This document shows positions 9,227 to 18,286 of a DNA stretch of 64,000 bases, piece by piece. Both the position numbers and the translations under genes were made by a program. Origin of the DNA: an uncultured Holophaga sp. (GTDB lineage Bacteria > Acidobacteriota > Holophagae > Holophagales > Holophagaceae); assembly GCF_963677305.1 (NCBI RefSeq), contig NZ_OY781925.1:1451001-1515000 (forward strand), in the 5' to 3' direction. Numbering within the stretch: the first letter of the stretch is position 1; each line of letters begins with the position of its first letter. The notes below the pieces were generated by a model. That model had not been told where the DNA came from, ran no database searches, and saw only the letters and a list, made by a program, of their open reading frames with translations.

Positions 9227-10244
9227 CCTTCCCGGGGATCCCTGGCAGCGTCGGGTTTCCCTGGAGCCCTTCAACACCCTGAGGCTGCCTGGCCGGGCCG
9301 AGCAGTACGCCGAGATCCGTTCGGCAGAGCAGCTCTCCGGGCTGGCGGCTTCTGGGCAGCTGGCGGGGCGGCCCCTCACCCTCCTGGGCGGGGGCAGCAA
9401 CGTGGTGCTGGCCGGGGATCTCGCTGGGCGGGTCCTCCGCATCTGCATCCCCGGGCGGGAGCGCCTCGGGGGCACCCTGGTCCGTGCCGGAGCCGGGGAG
9501 GACTGGCCCTCCTTTGTGCTCTGGACCCTGGAGCAGGGCCTGGGGGGGCTGGAGAACCTGGCCCACATCCCGGGCACCGTGGGGGCCGCCCCGGTCCAGA
9601 ACATCGGGGCCTATGGCCTGGAGGCGGGAGACCGCATCCATCGCGTGGAGGTGGTGGATCTGCGGGACGGACGGCAGCGGGTCCTGGAGGGATCGGAGTG
9701 CCGCTTCGCCTACCGGGAGAGTCTCTTCAAGTTGCCCGAGGGGCGCCACTGGGCGGTCACGGCTGTCACCTTCCGTCTTCCGGAGGCCTGGCGTCCCGAG
9801 ACGGGCTATGCCGGTCTCGACCAGGAGTTGGCCGCCCGGGGAATGGCCGCTCCGGGTCCCCGGGACATCGCCGAGGCCATCATCGCCGTGCGGCGGCGCA
9901 AGATCCCGGACCCTGCGGAGATCCCCAGCGCTGGGAGCTTCTTCAAGAACCCGGTCCTGGAGGCGGGGGCCTTCGAGCGCCTCAAGGCCGGGCATTCCAC
10001 CCTCCCGGCTTATCCCCAGGCCGATGGCCGGGTGAAGGTGGCGGCGGGCTGGCTCATCGAGCAGGTGGGCTGGAAGGGGCGGGCCCTCGGTCCGGTGGCC
10101 ATGTTCGGGAAGCAGGCCCTGGTGCTGGTCAACCTGGGCGGTGCCACGGGGGCCGAGGTGCTGCGCTTGGCGGATGCCGTGCGCGGGGATGTGCGGGACC
10201 GCTTCGGGATCAGCCTGGAGATGGAGCCTGTGGTCCTGGGCTGA
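9213..10244 (+). CDS. murB: UDP-N-acetylenolpyruvoylglucosamine reductase
   Basis: The 343-residue FAD enzyme reduces UDP-GlcNAc-enolpyruvate to UDP-MurNAc with NADPH in the cytoplasm. Seen: SLEPFNTLRLPGRAEQY, the FAD-binding LLGGGSNVVLAGDL, the HIPGTVGAAPVQNIGAYG block, RRKIPDPAEIPSAGSFFKNP and AAGWLIEQVGWKGRALG in the C-terminal domain. The overall form (about 340 residues, NIGAYG) is the E. coli-like type I enzyme. The ATG at 9213 lies inside the end of purD; a longer in-frame ORF exists but its extra residues are not family-like. It converges on, and overlaps by 35 nt, the GNAT gene on the other strand. Confidence 0.93.
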   Translation: MPGSSLPGDPWQRRVSLEPFNTLRLPGRAEQYAEIRSAEQLSGLAASGQLAGRPLTLLGGGSNVVLAGDLAGRVLRICIPGRERLGGTLVRAGAGEDWPSFVLWTLEQGLGGLENLAHIPGTVGAAPVQNIGAYGLEAGDRIHRVEVVDLRDGRQRVLEGSECRFAYRESLFKLPEGRHWAVTAVTFRLPEAWRPETGYAGLDQELAARGMAAPGPRDIAEAIIAVRRRKIPDPAEIPSAGSFFKNPVLEAGAFERLKAGHSTLPAYPQADGRVKVAAGWLIEQVGWKGRALGPVAMFGKQALVLVNLGGATGAEVLRLADAVRGDVRDRFGISLEMEPVVLG

Positions 10245-10689
10245 GGGCCTTGCCCAGGCAGATGCTTCCAGATTTGCCCGCATAGGGGCCGTAGTTGGTG
10301 ATGCGCTGGAAACCCAGAGCCTTGTACAAGGCCAGGGCCTCGGCGTGGCGGACTCCGGTCTCCAGGATCACTTCCCGGGCACCCTCTTCCCTGGCCCAGG
10401 TCTCCAACGCCTGGACCAGGGCTGCGGCGATGCCACGGCGGCGGGCTTCCGGATGGACGAACATCCGCTTGAGCTCCGCAGTGGCGCTTCCGTGGAATTT
10501 GAGTGCCCCGCAGCCCAGAGGGTGACCGCTCTCCTCCGCCACCAGGGCGTGGTGGATGCACTCCAGGCTGTTCAGTGGGTTCAGTTGTGCCTGCTCGGCC
10601 CCGTTGCGCGCCAGCAGTTCGGCGTCCAGGCGACGGATCAGGGTCAGGAAGCCGGGATCGTCAGGGGTGGTGCGCCTCAGTTCGACCAT
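10210..10689 (-). CDS. GNAT family N-acetyltransferase
   Basis: The 159-residue protein has the GNAT fold signature: LKRMFVHPEARRRGIAAALV is the acetyl-CoA pyrophosphate-binding segment (R/Q-x-x-G-x-G/A) and ALALYKALGFQRI the usual strand-helix at the end. Acetyl-CoA-dependent acetylation of a small molecule or protein is expected; the acceptor is unknown. The gene is the last of a leftward run after the AEC and MFS transporter genes. Its 3' end overlaps murB by 35 nt, and the overlapping tail (residues ~148-159) is low complexity. Confidence 0.85.
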   Translation of the reverse strand: MVELRRTTPDDPGFLTLIRRLDAELLARNGAEQAQLNPLNSLECIHHALVAEESGHPLGCGALKFHGSATAELKRMFVHPEARRRGIAAALVQALETWAREEGAREVILETGVRHAEALALYKALGFQRITNYGPYAGKSGSICLGKALSPGPQAPSPG

Positions 10690-10714
10690 GAGCCAGCCTA
10701 TACCACCTGAGGGC

Positions 10715-11623
10715 TCAGTGCAGCAGGCTCGACATCAGGGGCAGGGTCAGCAGCGAGAGCAGGGTGGTGAGGAAGGTACAGCGGGAGGCGAAGACCCGGT
10801 CGCTGTCGTAGCGTTCGGCGAAGGCCGCCACAATGGTCGCGCCCGGCAGGGCCTGGAGGATCACCAGGATCCGCTCCAGCACCGGATCCACTCGCAGGAG
10901 ACGGCAGAGCAGGAGGGTCAGGGCAGGGGCCACCAGGAGCCGCACCGCGGAAAGCAGGTACTCGCTGGGGGAGCCCAGGAGGTCCCGCAGCCGCATCTCG
11001 CCCAGCATGGCCCCCAGGATGAGGACCGAGAGGGGGCTGGTCATGCCTCCGAGCATGTTGAAAGCGCTCAGGATGGGGCCGGGGAGTCGCACCGAGAAGA
11101 GGAAACAGAGGATGCCTGCGAGGGTGCTGAGGATCACCGGGTTCTTCAGCAGGAGCCCAGGGCCGGGGCGGGTCTCCCTGGGGGAGAAGTAGGCCACACC
11201 CAGGGTGAACATGAAGAGGGCGCTGATGAGGTTGTAGACTGCGCCGAAGAAGACCCCGCCCATGGGGAAGAGCAGGGCCAGCAGGGGAAGGCCCAGGAAG
11301 CCCGAGTTGGAGAAGAGGGTCAGGAACTGCAGGGTGGGCCGCTTCCCCCCCGGAACCCGGCGGAAGAGCAGCCAGGCCAGGAGGGCCAGCACCAGATGGA
11401 TGGCCAGGGTGTAGAGGAGCATCCGCCCCGCCCCCCGGAGCATGCCGCTGCTGAAGGGCCTCAGGAAGGAGACCAGGATCAGGGCAGGCATGCAGGTGTT
11501 CATGAGGAAGGCCGAGAGCCCCCGGTTGACTTCGGGGGTGAAGGCCCCGAGGCGGCGTGCGCCCAGCCCCACCCCCATGAGGAGAAAGAGGGTGAGGACC
11601 TGGGAGAAGATAAGCTGATTCAA
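10715..11623 (-). CDS. AEC (auxin efflux carrier) family transporter
   Basis: The roughly 302-residue membrane protein has about ten hydrophobic segments in the inverted-repeat layout of the AEC family, which exports or takes up small organic acids such as malate or malonate. Seen: N-terminal QLIFSQVLTLFLLMGVGLGARRLG, conserved NTCMPALILVSFLRPF and the SNSGFLGLPLLALLF motif. I chose the TTG at 11623 because the upstream in-frame stretch is Pro/Arg-rich shadow sequence and family members begin directly at this hydrophobic segment. It is downstream of the MFS gene, separated by a hairpin at 11649-11680. Confidence 0.82.
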   Translation of the reverse strand: MNQLIFSQVLTLFLLMGVGLGARRLGAFTPEVNRGLSAFLMNTCMPALILVSFLRPFSSGMLRGAGRMLLYTLAIHLVLALLAWLLFRRVPGGKRPTLQFLTLFSNSGFLGLPLLALLFPMGGVFFGAVYNLISALFMFTLGVAYFSPRETRPGPGLLLKNPVILSTLAGILCFLFSVRLPGPILSAFNMLGGMTSPLSVLILGAMLGEMRLRDLLGSPSEYLLSAVRLLVAPALTLLLCRLLRVDPVLERILVILQALPGATIVAAFAERYDSDRVFASRCTFLTTLLSLLTLPLMSSLLH

Positions 11624-11648
11624 GATCGGTTCCTGGCGGGCAGAGAAG

Positions 11649-11680
11649 GGGCGCCCCGCTCTCAGGGTAGCGGAGCGCCC
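11649..11680 (-). terminator. Hairpin between MFS and AEC genes
   Basis: GGGCGC and CCGCT pair with AGCGG and GCGCCC around an 8-nt loop with one mismatch. No T-run follows on either strand, so it may attenuate, protect mRNA ends or merely pause rather than terminate. Confidence 0.4.
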
Positions 11681-11696
11681 GGGTGTGGCAGGAGGC

Positions 11697-12974
11697 TCAG
11701 GCCTCGAGGGTCTCGGGGGAGGTCTTGGCAACCTTCTTCAGAAGGGGCTTGATGAAGAGTGCCAGGACGGCACCCAGGATGGCCACGGTGGTCACCAGGG
11801 TGATGGAGGCGTGGTAGTTGCCGGTCTTGGCCAGCAGGGTGGAGCCGACGATGATCCCCGGGATGCCGGCGTAGAGGCCGATGCCGAAGGCGAGGCCCGT
11901 GACGCGGCCCACGATGCTGTGGTGGTAGTTGATGGCGATGAAGGCCATGATCGAGGGCATGATCCAGGCTGCGAAGAAGGCCGCCAGGGGCAGGACTGCG
12001 CTCAGGGTGCCCACGGAGGTGTAGACCCCGGGTAGCATGATGGTGCAGATCACCACGGCCGAAACCAGGAAGCCGATCCCCACGGAGGTGCGGGCGCTGC
12101 CCTTGAAGACCTTGGTGAAGAGGGCGCCTACCAGGAAGCCACCGATCATGAAGAAGAGCTGGTAGATGCCCATGAGCTTGCCGGCGGTGACCGGGCCGTA
12201 GCCCAGGCCTGTGGGGGGGGCGATGGCGATGTAGCCGGGGGTCAGGTCATTGGTGCCGGTGAAGAACCAGCAGCTGATGAAGACACAGACGATGAGGACC
12301 CAGGTGGTGGGGGTCTTGAGGGCCTTGGCGAAAGCACCCTGGGCCTCCAGCTTCCCCGCCTCGTCCAACTCGTCCTGGAAGGCCGGAGGCTTGGGCCCGA
12401 AGGGGATGGCCGCGCAGAGGATGAGGGCGATCACAGGGGCGATGGTCATCCAGCCCATGGTGGCCAGCCAGCTGTGGGTGGCCATGAAGGTCTTGGGGGA
12501 GACCAGGAAGCCGATGAGCACGCCGCCGGAGGTGGCCACACCCTGGATGCCGGCCACGGCGCCGCGCTGGCTCACGGGGAACCAGGTGGCGGCGAGGGGG
12601 CCCAGGATGGAGGTGACGGGACCCACTCCGCAGGCCTGGATGGCGCGCAGGAGGATGATGAGCTTCAGGTTCTCACCAGCCAGGGGGAAGAAGAGGGTCG
12701 GGACGATGAAGATGATGCATCCGGCGATCATCAGTTTGTTGACGCCGAAGCGGTCCACCAGGAAGCCGGCCACCAGGCAGGAGGTGGCGCCGAGGATGTT
12801 CCAGAGGCCCATGATGATGCCCGTGGCCGCCCCGGGGTGGAGGTGCAGGTGGTGGGCCACCTCGCCCATCAAAGGCGCCGGGGCGATCATCAGGACCGTG
12901 GATGCTGCTGTCGCGACGACCAGCGCGAGCAGCACGAACCATCGGAAGCTGGGGTATTCGCGTGCCTGTTCCAT
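11697..12974 (-). CDS. MFS transporter, monocarboxylate/oxalate-formate type
   Basis: The 425-residue major facilitator protein has 12 predicted membrane segments. Seen: SFRWFVLLALVVATAAS in TM1, the GFLVDRFGVNKLM loop 2-3 motif, RAIQACGVGPVTSILGPLAATWF, a central charged loop around residues 200-225, and the C-terminal half ending in KPLLKKVAKTSPETLEA. I placed the start at ATG 12974 because GGAGGTGCC lies directly upstream. It is close in layout to the MFS protein at 16987-18285, and the two flank glcD-glcF. Uptake of lactate, glycolate or a related monocarboxylate is therefore a reasonable inference. Confidence 0.88.
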   Translation of the reverse strand: MEQAREYPSFRWFVLLALVVATAASTVLMIAPAPLMGEVAHHLHLHPGAATGIIMGLWNILGATSCLVAGFLVDRFGVNKLMIAGCIIFIVPTLFFPLAGENLKLIILLRAIQACGVGPVTSILGPLAATWFPVSQRGAVAGIQGVATSGGVLIGFLVSPKTFMATHSWLATMGWMTIAPVIALILCAAIPFGPKPPAFQDELDEAGKLEAQGAFAKALKTPTTWVLIVCVFISCWFFTGTNDLTPGYIAIAPPTGLGYGPVTAGKLMGIYQLFFMIGGFLVGALFTKVFKGSARTSVGIGFLVSAVVICTIMLPGVYTSVGTLSAVLPLAAFFAAWIMPSIMAFIAINYHHSIVGRVTGLAFGIGLYAGIPGIIVGSTLLAKTGNYHASITLVTTVAILGAVLALFIKPLLKKVAKTSPETLEA

Positions 12975-13075
12975 GGCACCTCCTGCAGTTGGGCCAGTGC
13001 CGGGGCGGGCGCTGGGTGGGGTTTGGGGGTTTGGTTGTCTATGCAATTACACCGAGTAGGAGTCCCTGTCCAGTC

Positions 13076-14341
13076 TTATTGCGTCACTCCCCGCCCTGGC
13101 AGGGCATCCCGGAGGATCTGGGCGATGTGCCGGGTGTCCACCTGGGCGCCCTGCTGGTGCAGGCCATCCCTCAGCTGCATGACGCAGCCCGGACAGCCGG
13201 TGACCACGGTCGAGGCGCCGGTGGCCAGGATGTTCCCGGTTTTCCTGGCATTGATCTTCAGGGTCAGGTCGTAGTGGGCCAGGCTGAAGCTCCCGGCCGC
13301 CCCGCAGCAGCGGGCCGCCTCATCCATCTCCCGGAACTCCAGCCCGGGGATGGCCCGCAGGAGCTTCCGGGGGGCGGCCGTGACGCCCATGCCCCGGGCC
13401 AGGTGGCAGGAGTCATGGTAGGTCACGGTAAGGGGGCGTTCCGCGAGTCGGCCCCGGAGGCCCCGTGAATCGAGGAAGGCCGAGAAGTCCTGGACCTTGG
13501 AGGCCAGAGCCCCTGCAGTCCGGGCCAGGGTCGGCTCGGAGGCGAACCACTGGGCATACTCCTTCTGGAGGGTGCCTCCGCAGCTGCCGCAGAGGGTGAT
13601 GACCGCATCCACCGGCTGCTCGGCGAAGTTCTCCAGCACGGCCCGCGCCAGTTCCCGAGCGGTGTCTCCGTCCCCGTTGGCGTGGGCGGGGAGGCCGCAG
13701 CAGTGCTGGTCCTTCGGGATCAGCACCGAGAATCCCTGCTGGAGGAGGACCTCCAGGGCGGCTTCACCGATCTCCGGATAGATGTGGTTGACCATGCAGC
13801 CGGTGAAGAGGGCCACCCGGCCCCGGGGCTCGGGAGCCTCCACCAGCTCTGGGTGCTGCTCCCGGAAGGAGTGGGGGGCCACCTGGGGCAACAGGCGGCG
13901 CCGGTCCAGGCCCATGGGCAGGCGGGGCAGGGCGCCGTTGGGGGTGTGCTTCAGGACCAGGCGCTGGCCCAGGGGGCCGAGCTTCATTCCCAGGCGGAAG
14001 AGACCCCGGTTCCGGAGGAAATAGCGCAGGGCGAGCCGTTTGATCAGCGGGAGTCCGCGCTGGCCGACAAAGGCCTGGCGCGCCTCCAGCACCAATCGGT
14101 CCCCCGGGACGCCGCTGGGGCATCCGGCGCTGCAGGCCTTGCAGGCCAGGCAGAGGGACAGCCGCTCGCCAAGTCCATCCGTGGGGCCGACCTGACCCCG
14201 GATGGCGGCCCGGATGAGGGCGATCTTGCCCCGGGTGGCGGAGGCTTCAGTGCCCAGTTCCCGGAAGATGGGGCAGAGCTGCTGACAGGCCCCGCAGCGG
14301 GAGCAGCGGACGGCTGCGTCCTCGAGTTCGGACCAGCTCAT
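13076..14341 (-). CDS. glcF: Glycolate/D-lactate oxidase iron-sulfur subunit
   Basis: The 421-residue electron-transfer partner of the GlcD flavoprotein has two 4Fe-4S motifs near the N terminus (CSRCGACQQLCP and CLACKACSAGCPSGVP) and two cysteine-rich CCG domains (GCMVNHIYPE...CCGLPAH, then HDSCHLARGMG...CCGAAGSF...GCPGCVMQL). Such pairs oxidise glycolate or D-lactate and pass electrons to the quinone pool at the membrane. The start overlaps the glcD stop by 4 nt. No third GlcE-type subunit is present, which favours the two-gene D-lactate/2-hydroxyacid dehydrogenase arrangement over a full glcDEF complex. Confidence 0.92.
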   Translation of the reverse strand: MSWSELEDAAVRCSRCGACQQLCPIFRELGTEASATRGKIALIRAAIRGQVGPTDGLGERLSLCLACKACSAGCPSGVPGDRLVLEARQAFVGQRGLPLIKRLALRYFLRNRGLFRLGMKLGPLGQRLVLKHTPNGALPRLPMGLDRRRLLPQVAPHSFREQHPELVEAPEPRGRVALFTGCMVNHIYPEIGEAALEVLLQQGFSVLIPKDQHCCGLPAHANGDGDTARELARAVLENFAEQPVDAVITLCGSCGGTLQKEYAQWFASEPTLARTAGALASKVQDFSAFLDSRGLRGRLAERPLTVTYHDSCHLARGMGVTAAPRKLLRAIPGLEFREMDEAARCCGAAGSFSLAHYDLTLKINARKTGNILATGASTVVTGCPGCVMQLRDGLHQQGAQVDTRHIAQILRDALPGRGVTQ

Positions 14342-15747
14342 CGGCAGCCTCCCAGGGCATTGACCCCCAGGGCGATGCCTGGATTGAGAACCCCCCTGGG
14401 ATCGAGAGCCGCCTTGATGCGGGCCATGACCTCCAGGGTCGCCTCTCCGGTCTCCAGATGCAGGTAGGGATTCTTCATCCGTCCGATGCCATGCTCGCCG
14501 GAGACCGTGCCCCCGAGGGCCAGGAAGGCCCGGAAGATTTCGTCCACCGCCTTCTCGACCCGCTCCATCTCATCGCTGTCCCGCTCGTCCGCAAGGATGG
14601 TGGGGTGCAGGTTGCCGTCTCCGGCGTGGCCCAGGACGGCGATGGTGAGGCGGTACTTGGCGGCGATGGCCTGGACTGCCCGGATGGCCTGGGGGATGGC
14701 GCTCCGGGGCACTGTGGCATCCTCGCCGATGATGCTGGGCTTGACCCGGGCCACGGAGGCAAAGGCAGAGCGGCGGGCGATCCAGAGCTCTTCCGCTTCG
14801 GTGGCATCCTTGGCGACCTGGGTGCGCACGGCGCCCTGCTCCCGGCAGATGGCCGCGATCCGGTCCGCTTGGCGGTCCAGGGACTCAGGATCCCCGTCGA
14901 CTTCAAAGAGAAGCACCGCCTCGGCATCCCTGGGCAGCCCGATCTGGCGGTAGTCCTCGATGGCGTTGATGAAGACCCGATCCAGCAGCTCCAGGGTCAC
15001 GGGCACGATCCCGGCGGTGAAGATGCGGGCCACGGTCTCAGCCGCCTTCTCCAGGTCCGGGAAGACGGCGAGCAGGGTCTTCTTGGCGGCGGGGAGGGCC
15101 AGGAGCCGGAGGGTGATGCGGGTGATGATGCCCAGGGTGCCTTCCGATCCGACCATCAGGCGGGTCAGGTCCAGTCCTGCCACGCACTTCATGGTTCGGG
15201 CCCCCGTGTGGATGATCTCGCCTGTGGGGGTCACCACCTCCAGGCCCAGGACGTAATCCCGGGTGACCCCATACTTGGCGCCCCTGGGGCCGCCGGCACA
15301 CTCGGCCACATTGCCGCCCAGGGTCGAGAAGCCCTTGCTGGAGGGGTCGGGGGGGTAGAAGAGGCCGAGCTTCTCCACCTCCGCCTGGAAGGTCTCGGTG
15401 ATCACGCCCGGCTCCACCAGCGCGATCATGTTGGTCCGGTCGATCTCCAGGATCCGGTTCATGCGGTTGAGGACCAGTACCAGCCAGTCTGTGCCGGGGA
15501 TGGTGCCGCCACTCACATTGGAGCCTGCGCCCCGGGGGCAGATCCGGAAGCCGGTCTCGTTGGCCAGCCTGACCAGGGCGGCCACCTCCTCGCGGTTGCC
15601 CGGGAAGGCCACCAGGGCGGGCAGATGGCTGGGATCCATGCCGATGGGGGAGGCGTCATAGGCGTAGCAGAGGAGGTCTTCAGGGTCCTCCAGGACATGT
15701 TCTTGGCCGACGATGCTGAGGATGGCGTTCCGGGTGGCTTGCTGCAT
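14338..15747 (-). CDS. glcD: FAD-linked 2-hydroxyacid (glycolate/D-lactate) oxidoreductase
   Basis: The 469-residue flavoprotein of the FAD_binding_4/GlcD family oxidises glycolate or D-lactate to the 2-oxoacid. Seen: the FAD pyrophosphate loop CPRGAGSNVSGGTIPG near residue 75, NVAECAGGPRGAKYG, GSEGTLGIITRITLRLL, and C-terminal VSGEHGIGRMK and DPRGVLNPGIAL. It is the first gene of a coupled glcD-glcF pair. With MFS carriers on both sides, the cluster reads as uptake and oxidation of a short 2-hydroxyacid; pyruvate formed from lactate could feed the acetyl-CoA/phosphotransacetylase route in this window. No regulator is adjacent. Confidence 0.92.
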   Translation of the reverse strand: MQQATRNAILSIVGQEHVLEDPEDLLCYAYDASPIGMDPSHLPALVAFPGNREEVAALVRLANETGFRICPRGAGSNVSGGTIPGTDWLVLVLNRMNRILEIDRTNMIALVEPGVITETFQAEVEKLGLFYPPDPSSKGFSTLGGNVAECAGGPRGAKYGVTRDYVLGLEVVTPTGEIIHTGARTMKCVAGLDLTRLMVGSEGTLGIITRITLRLLALPAAKKTLLAVFPDLEKAAETVARIFTAGIVPVTLELLDRVFINAIEDYRQIGLPRDAEAVLLFEVDGDPESLDRQADRIAAICREQGAVRTQVAKDATEAEELWIARRSAFASVARVKPSIIGEDATVPRSAIPQAIRAVQAIAAKYRLTIAVLGHAGDGNLHPTILADERDSDEMERVEKAVDEIFRAFLALGGTVSGEHGIGRMKNPYLHLETGEATLEVMARIKAALDPRGVLNPGIALGVNALGGCR

Positions 15748-15885
15748 GGCGGTCGTCCTGGTCTGCGACCCGCCCCGGAGGGGGCCGAGGGTCAGGGCCT
15801 GTCGGGGTGGGGATGCTCTGACGATAGGCCAGGGCGACTCCGGCCGCGATCCGGATCCGGCGGGTCCTGTCCGTTTCCGGCAGAA

Positions 15886-16581
15886 TCAGTGCCACTGCCC
15901 CTTCATGAGGAGGCCCATGACCAGGGCCGCCGCAATCCCTGCGATATAGAGCAGGATTACGAGGATGGTGAGGATGCCCACGTATTTCCAGAAGCCCTTC
16001 TGGGCCCTGAGGGCCTCCTCCAGGTCCGGGATGGAGCCGGAGGCCAGGAGGCGGCTGATCCGTCCGGCGTAGCGGTTCAGCAGCAGGCAGGGGGGGAGCT
16101 GGATCAGGAGGATGAGGACCGCCACGCCGATGGGCATCATGCCCATGACCCCCCTGGGCGTCCCCGGCAGGCGGTCGGCGAGGAGGCCCATGGCCGCCAG
16201 GCTCAGGGTCGAGAGCAGCGTGAGCACCAGGCCCAGGACGCCCAGGAAGCGGACCCAGGGCCGGGTCGCCCTGAGTGCGGCCAGGGTGCCCGGGGGGACC
16301 TGGCCCATGGCTCCTGCCGGGGTCTCCACCACCGGACGCTCATCCAGCAGGATCGGTGCCGGGGGCTGGAGCCGGAAGGGAGAGGGCGGTGCGGGCGGCT
16401 CCGGGGGCGCAGCCAGCAGCTCTGGGGCCTGGCGGGCGGGAAGCCACTCGGCCATGCCCTCCCGCCAGACCAGGTCATCCCAGAAGAGCCCCCCCGAGGT
16501 GAGCAGGCTCCGCAACTGCTCCTCGGGGACGGGCCCGAAGGTCTTCCCCTTCTGGACGTAGTGCCAGTGCCGGGTCTCCAC
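15886..16581 (-). CDS. GYF_2-domain membrane protein
   Basis: The N-terminal ~50 residues form a GYF_2 (DUF4339) domain: WHYVQKGKTFGPVPEEQLRS followed by WREGMAEWLPA, a fold often joined to membrane tails in bacteria. A Pro-rich linker (residues ~60-90) leads to three or four hydrophobic segments. I chose the GTG at 16581 because GGGAGG lies 6 nt upstream and the domain begins at once; the longer ATG frame has no ribosome-binding site. Function unknown. It is a single gene between glcD and a divergent MFS gene. Confidence 0.7.
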   Translation of the reverse strand: METRHWHYVQKGKTFGPVPEEQLRSLLTSGGLFWDDLVWREGMAEWLPARQAPELLAAPPEPPAPPSPFRLQPPAPILLDERPVVETPAGAMGQVPPGTLAALRATRPWVRFLGVLGLVLTLLSTLSLAAMGLLADRLPGTPRGVMGMMPIGVAVLILLIQLPPCLLLNRYAGRISRLLASGSIPDLEEALRAQKGFWKYVGILTILVILLYIAGIAAALVMGLLMKGQWH

Positions 16582-16986
16582 ATCTGCCTCCCGTGTTCGA
16601 TCCCCCCAGTCTATCTGTCCCATGGCGAGGGGTGTGAGACTGATCCAATTCAAGCATCCAGAGGCCTTTGTCAAGGTTGACCAAAGTCACTGCCGTTTCG
16701 GATGAATTGAGTGGACAGCCGCCGATGCGAACGGGATACTGCTGGAAATTAATTGTCAGGTCAATCAGATTTTCACACCTTTCTTTCCCCAGATTCACAT
16801 GAAGATCCCCGCTCCCGGACACTCGCCTCTCTCCAGTCGCTGACGCGTGGAGGAGGGTGGATTTCGTGAGTTCCCCCTATCACATCAAGCTTTGAACCGG
16901 ATTCGGTCCTGTCCTTGCGACAGGTTCGGGGCACCCGTTTGAATGTTGCGACAATTAAATAATTTAATTACCATGAAGGAGGTACC
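16582..16986 (+). other. 405-nt intergenic region upstream of the second monocarboxylate-type MFS gene
   Basis: There is no convincing ORF. The region is A+T-richer than its surroundings. It holds a CCTGTC/GACAGG hairpin (16908-16924) and a 17-bp perfect palindrome close to the start codon, which points to regulated expression of the downstream transporter. Confidence 0.55.
16953..16969 (+). promoter_or_regulatory. Perfect A+T palindrome before MFS gene (candidate operator/-10 region)
   Basis: AATTAAAT-A-ATTTAATT is a perfect 17-nt palindrome ending 17 nt before the GTG at 16987 and just upstream of the AAGGAGG ribosome-binding site. It could be an operator, a promoter -10 region, or both. 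No matched -35 element was convincing. Confidence 0.4.
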
Positions 16987-18285
16987 GTGTCATCAAATCC
17001 TTATCCGTCTTACAGGTGGTTCATCCTTTTTGTGCTGGTCTTCGCGACCATCGCCCAGGGTGTCGTCCTGATCTGGCCCGCTCCCCTGCTCGAGACCATC
17101 GCCCACCACTACAACGTGGATCTGGGCGCCGCCACCGGGGCCCTCATGGTGGCCTTCACCATCTTCGTGACCATCGGGGCCATCGTGGGTGGCATCTGCT
17201 GTGACAAGTTCGGCTGGATTCCCACCCTCCTGGTGAGCGTGGCCCTTCTCGCCATCTCCACCCTCCTGGTGCCGGTCCTGGGCAAGAGCTTCGGGACCCT
17301 GGTGCTGGCCCGTATTCTCGAGGGTGCAGGGGCAGGACCCATCATGGCCTCCGTGGGTGCGGTCTGTGTCCAGTGGTTCCCCAACCACGAGCGGGGCATC
17401 GTCACCGGCATCCAGGGCATGGGTGTCTCCCTGGGCATCGCCCTGGGTTTCGCCTTCGTCCCCATGGCCTTCGTGAAGAGCGGTTCCTTTCTGTCCGCAG
17501 CCTCCTGGATGTCCGTCTTCCCCATCGTCGGGATCCTCTTCCTGGTGGCCGTCGCCCTGGGCAAGAAGCCTCCTGTGATCTCCGCTGAGACGCATGCCGC
17601 CGAGGGAGACCCTGCGGACTCCCAGGCCGACTTCAAGATCGCGGCGAAGCTGCCCGTTTTCTATATCGGCATCCTCTGCATCTTCTTCCTGAGTTGGATG
17701 ATGCAGGCCTTCAACGACCTGACCCCCGTCTACCTGGCTGCCAAGGCTCCCCTGGGTGCGGGCCACGGTGTGCTCGTCGCCGGCAAGTTCATGGGCTTGG
17801 TGCAGCTCTCTTTCATGGTTGGGTCGGTGGCCAGCGGCTTCCTGCTGCCCAAGCTCTTCCGGGGCAGCAACCGCAGCCTGGTGGCCGTGGCCTTCGTGGG
17901 CGCCGCCATCTTCGCCCTCTCCGTGCGCTTCCCTCAGGTCTCCGGGAACCTGCGCATCCTGCCCCTTTTCCTCTTCTTTGCGGGCTTCTTCCAGGGTCTG
18001 GTCAACCCCACCTGCCTGGCCTTCATCGCCCAGCACTTCCCCGCTCACATTGTCGGCAAGATGACCGGCATCTGGATGGGGGTGGGCATCTTCGGGGGCA
18101 CCGCCGGAGTGGTGGTGGGAGCGGGTCTCCTCCACAAGACCGGGCTCTACCATGCCTCCATCATCGCGGTCTTCATCGTGGGTCTGGTGGGCCTGGTGGT
18201 CTCCCTCTTCCTGAAGCCTCCCGCAGTATTCAAGGGGGCCGTGAAGGCGGTCAAGGCCGGCTTCACCCTGGCGGGCGGTCACTGA
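16987..18285 (+). CDS. MFS transporter, monocarboxylate/oxalate-formate type
   Basis: The 432-residue, 12-segment major facilitator protein is a paralogue of the MFS protein at 11697-12974: shared features include the start YPSYRWFIL, a GGICCDKFGWIPTLL loop 2-3, WFPNHERGIVTGIQGMGVS and a C-terminal half ending in a cytosolic tail. The substrate is probably a small carboxylate; glcD-glcF next door suggests lactate or glycolate. The start is a GTG with a strong AAGGAGG site. Transcription ends at the long inverted repeat just downstream. Confidence 0.88.
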   Translation: MSSNPYPSYRWFILFVLVFATIAQGVVLIWPAPLLETIAHHYNVDLGAATGALMVAFTIFVTIGAIVGGICCDKFGWIPTLLVSVALLAISTLLVPVLGKSFGTLVLARILEGAGAGPIMASVGAVCVQWFPNHERGIVTGIQGMGVSLGIALGFAFVPMAFVKSGSFLSAASWMSVFPIVGILFLVAVALGKKPPVISAETHAAEGDPADSQADFKIAAKLPVFYIGILCIFFLSWMMQAFNDLTPVYLAAKAPLGAGHGVLVAGKFMGLVQLSFMVGSVASGFLLPKLFRGSNRSLVAVAFVGAAIFALSVRFPQVSGNLRILPLFLFFAGFFQGLVNPTCLAFIAQHFPAHIVGKMTGIWMGVGIFGGTAGVVVGAGLLHKTGLYHASIIAVFIVGLVGLVVSLFLKPPAVFKGAVKAVKAGFTLAGGH

Positions 18286-18286
18286 G

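Noticed and set aside
14458..16680. 740-codon plus-strand frame over glcD and the GYF_2 gene
   Set aside because: Gly/Asp/Gln/Leu-rich shadow; glcD on the other strand is unambiguous.
16993..18282. 429-codon antisense frame over the MFS gene
   Set aside because: His/Asp/Gly-rich complement of membrane-helix codons; no ribosome-binding site or family match.
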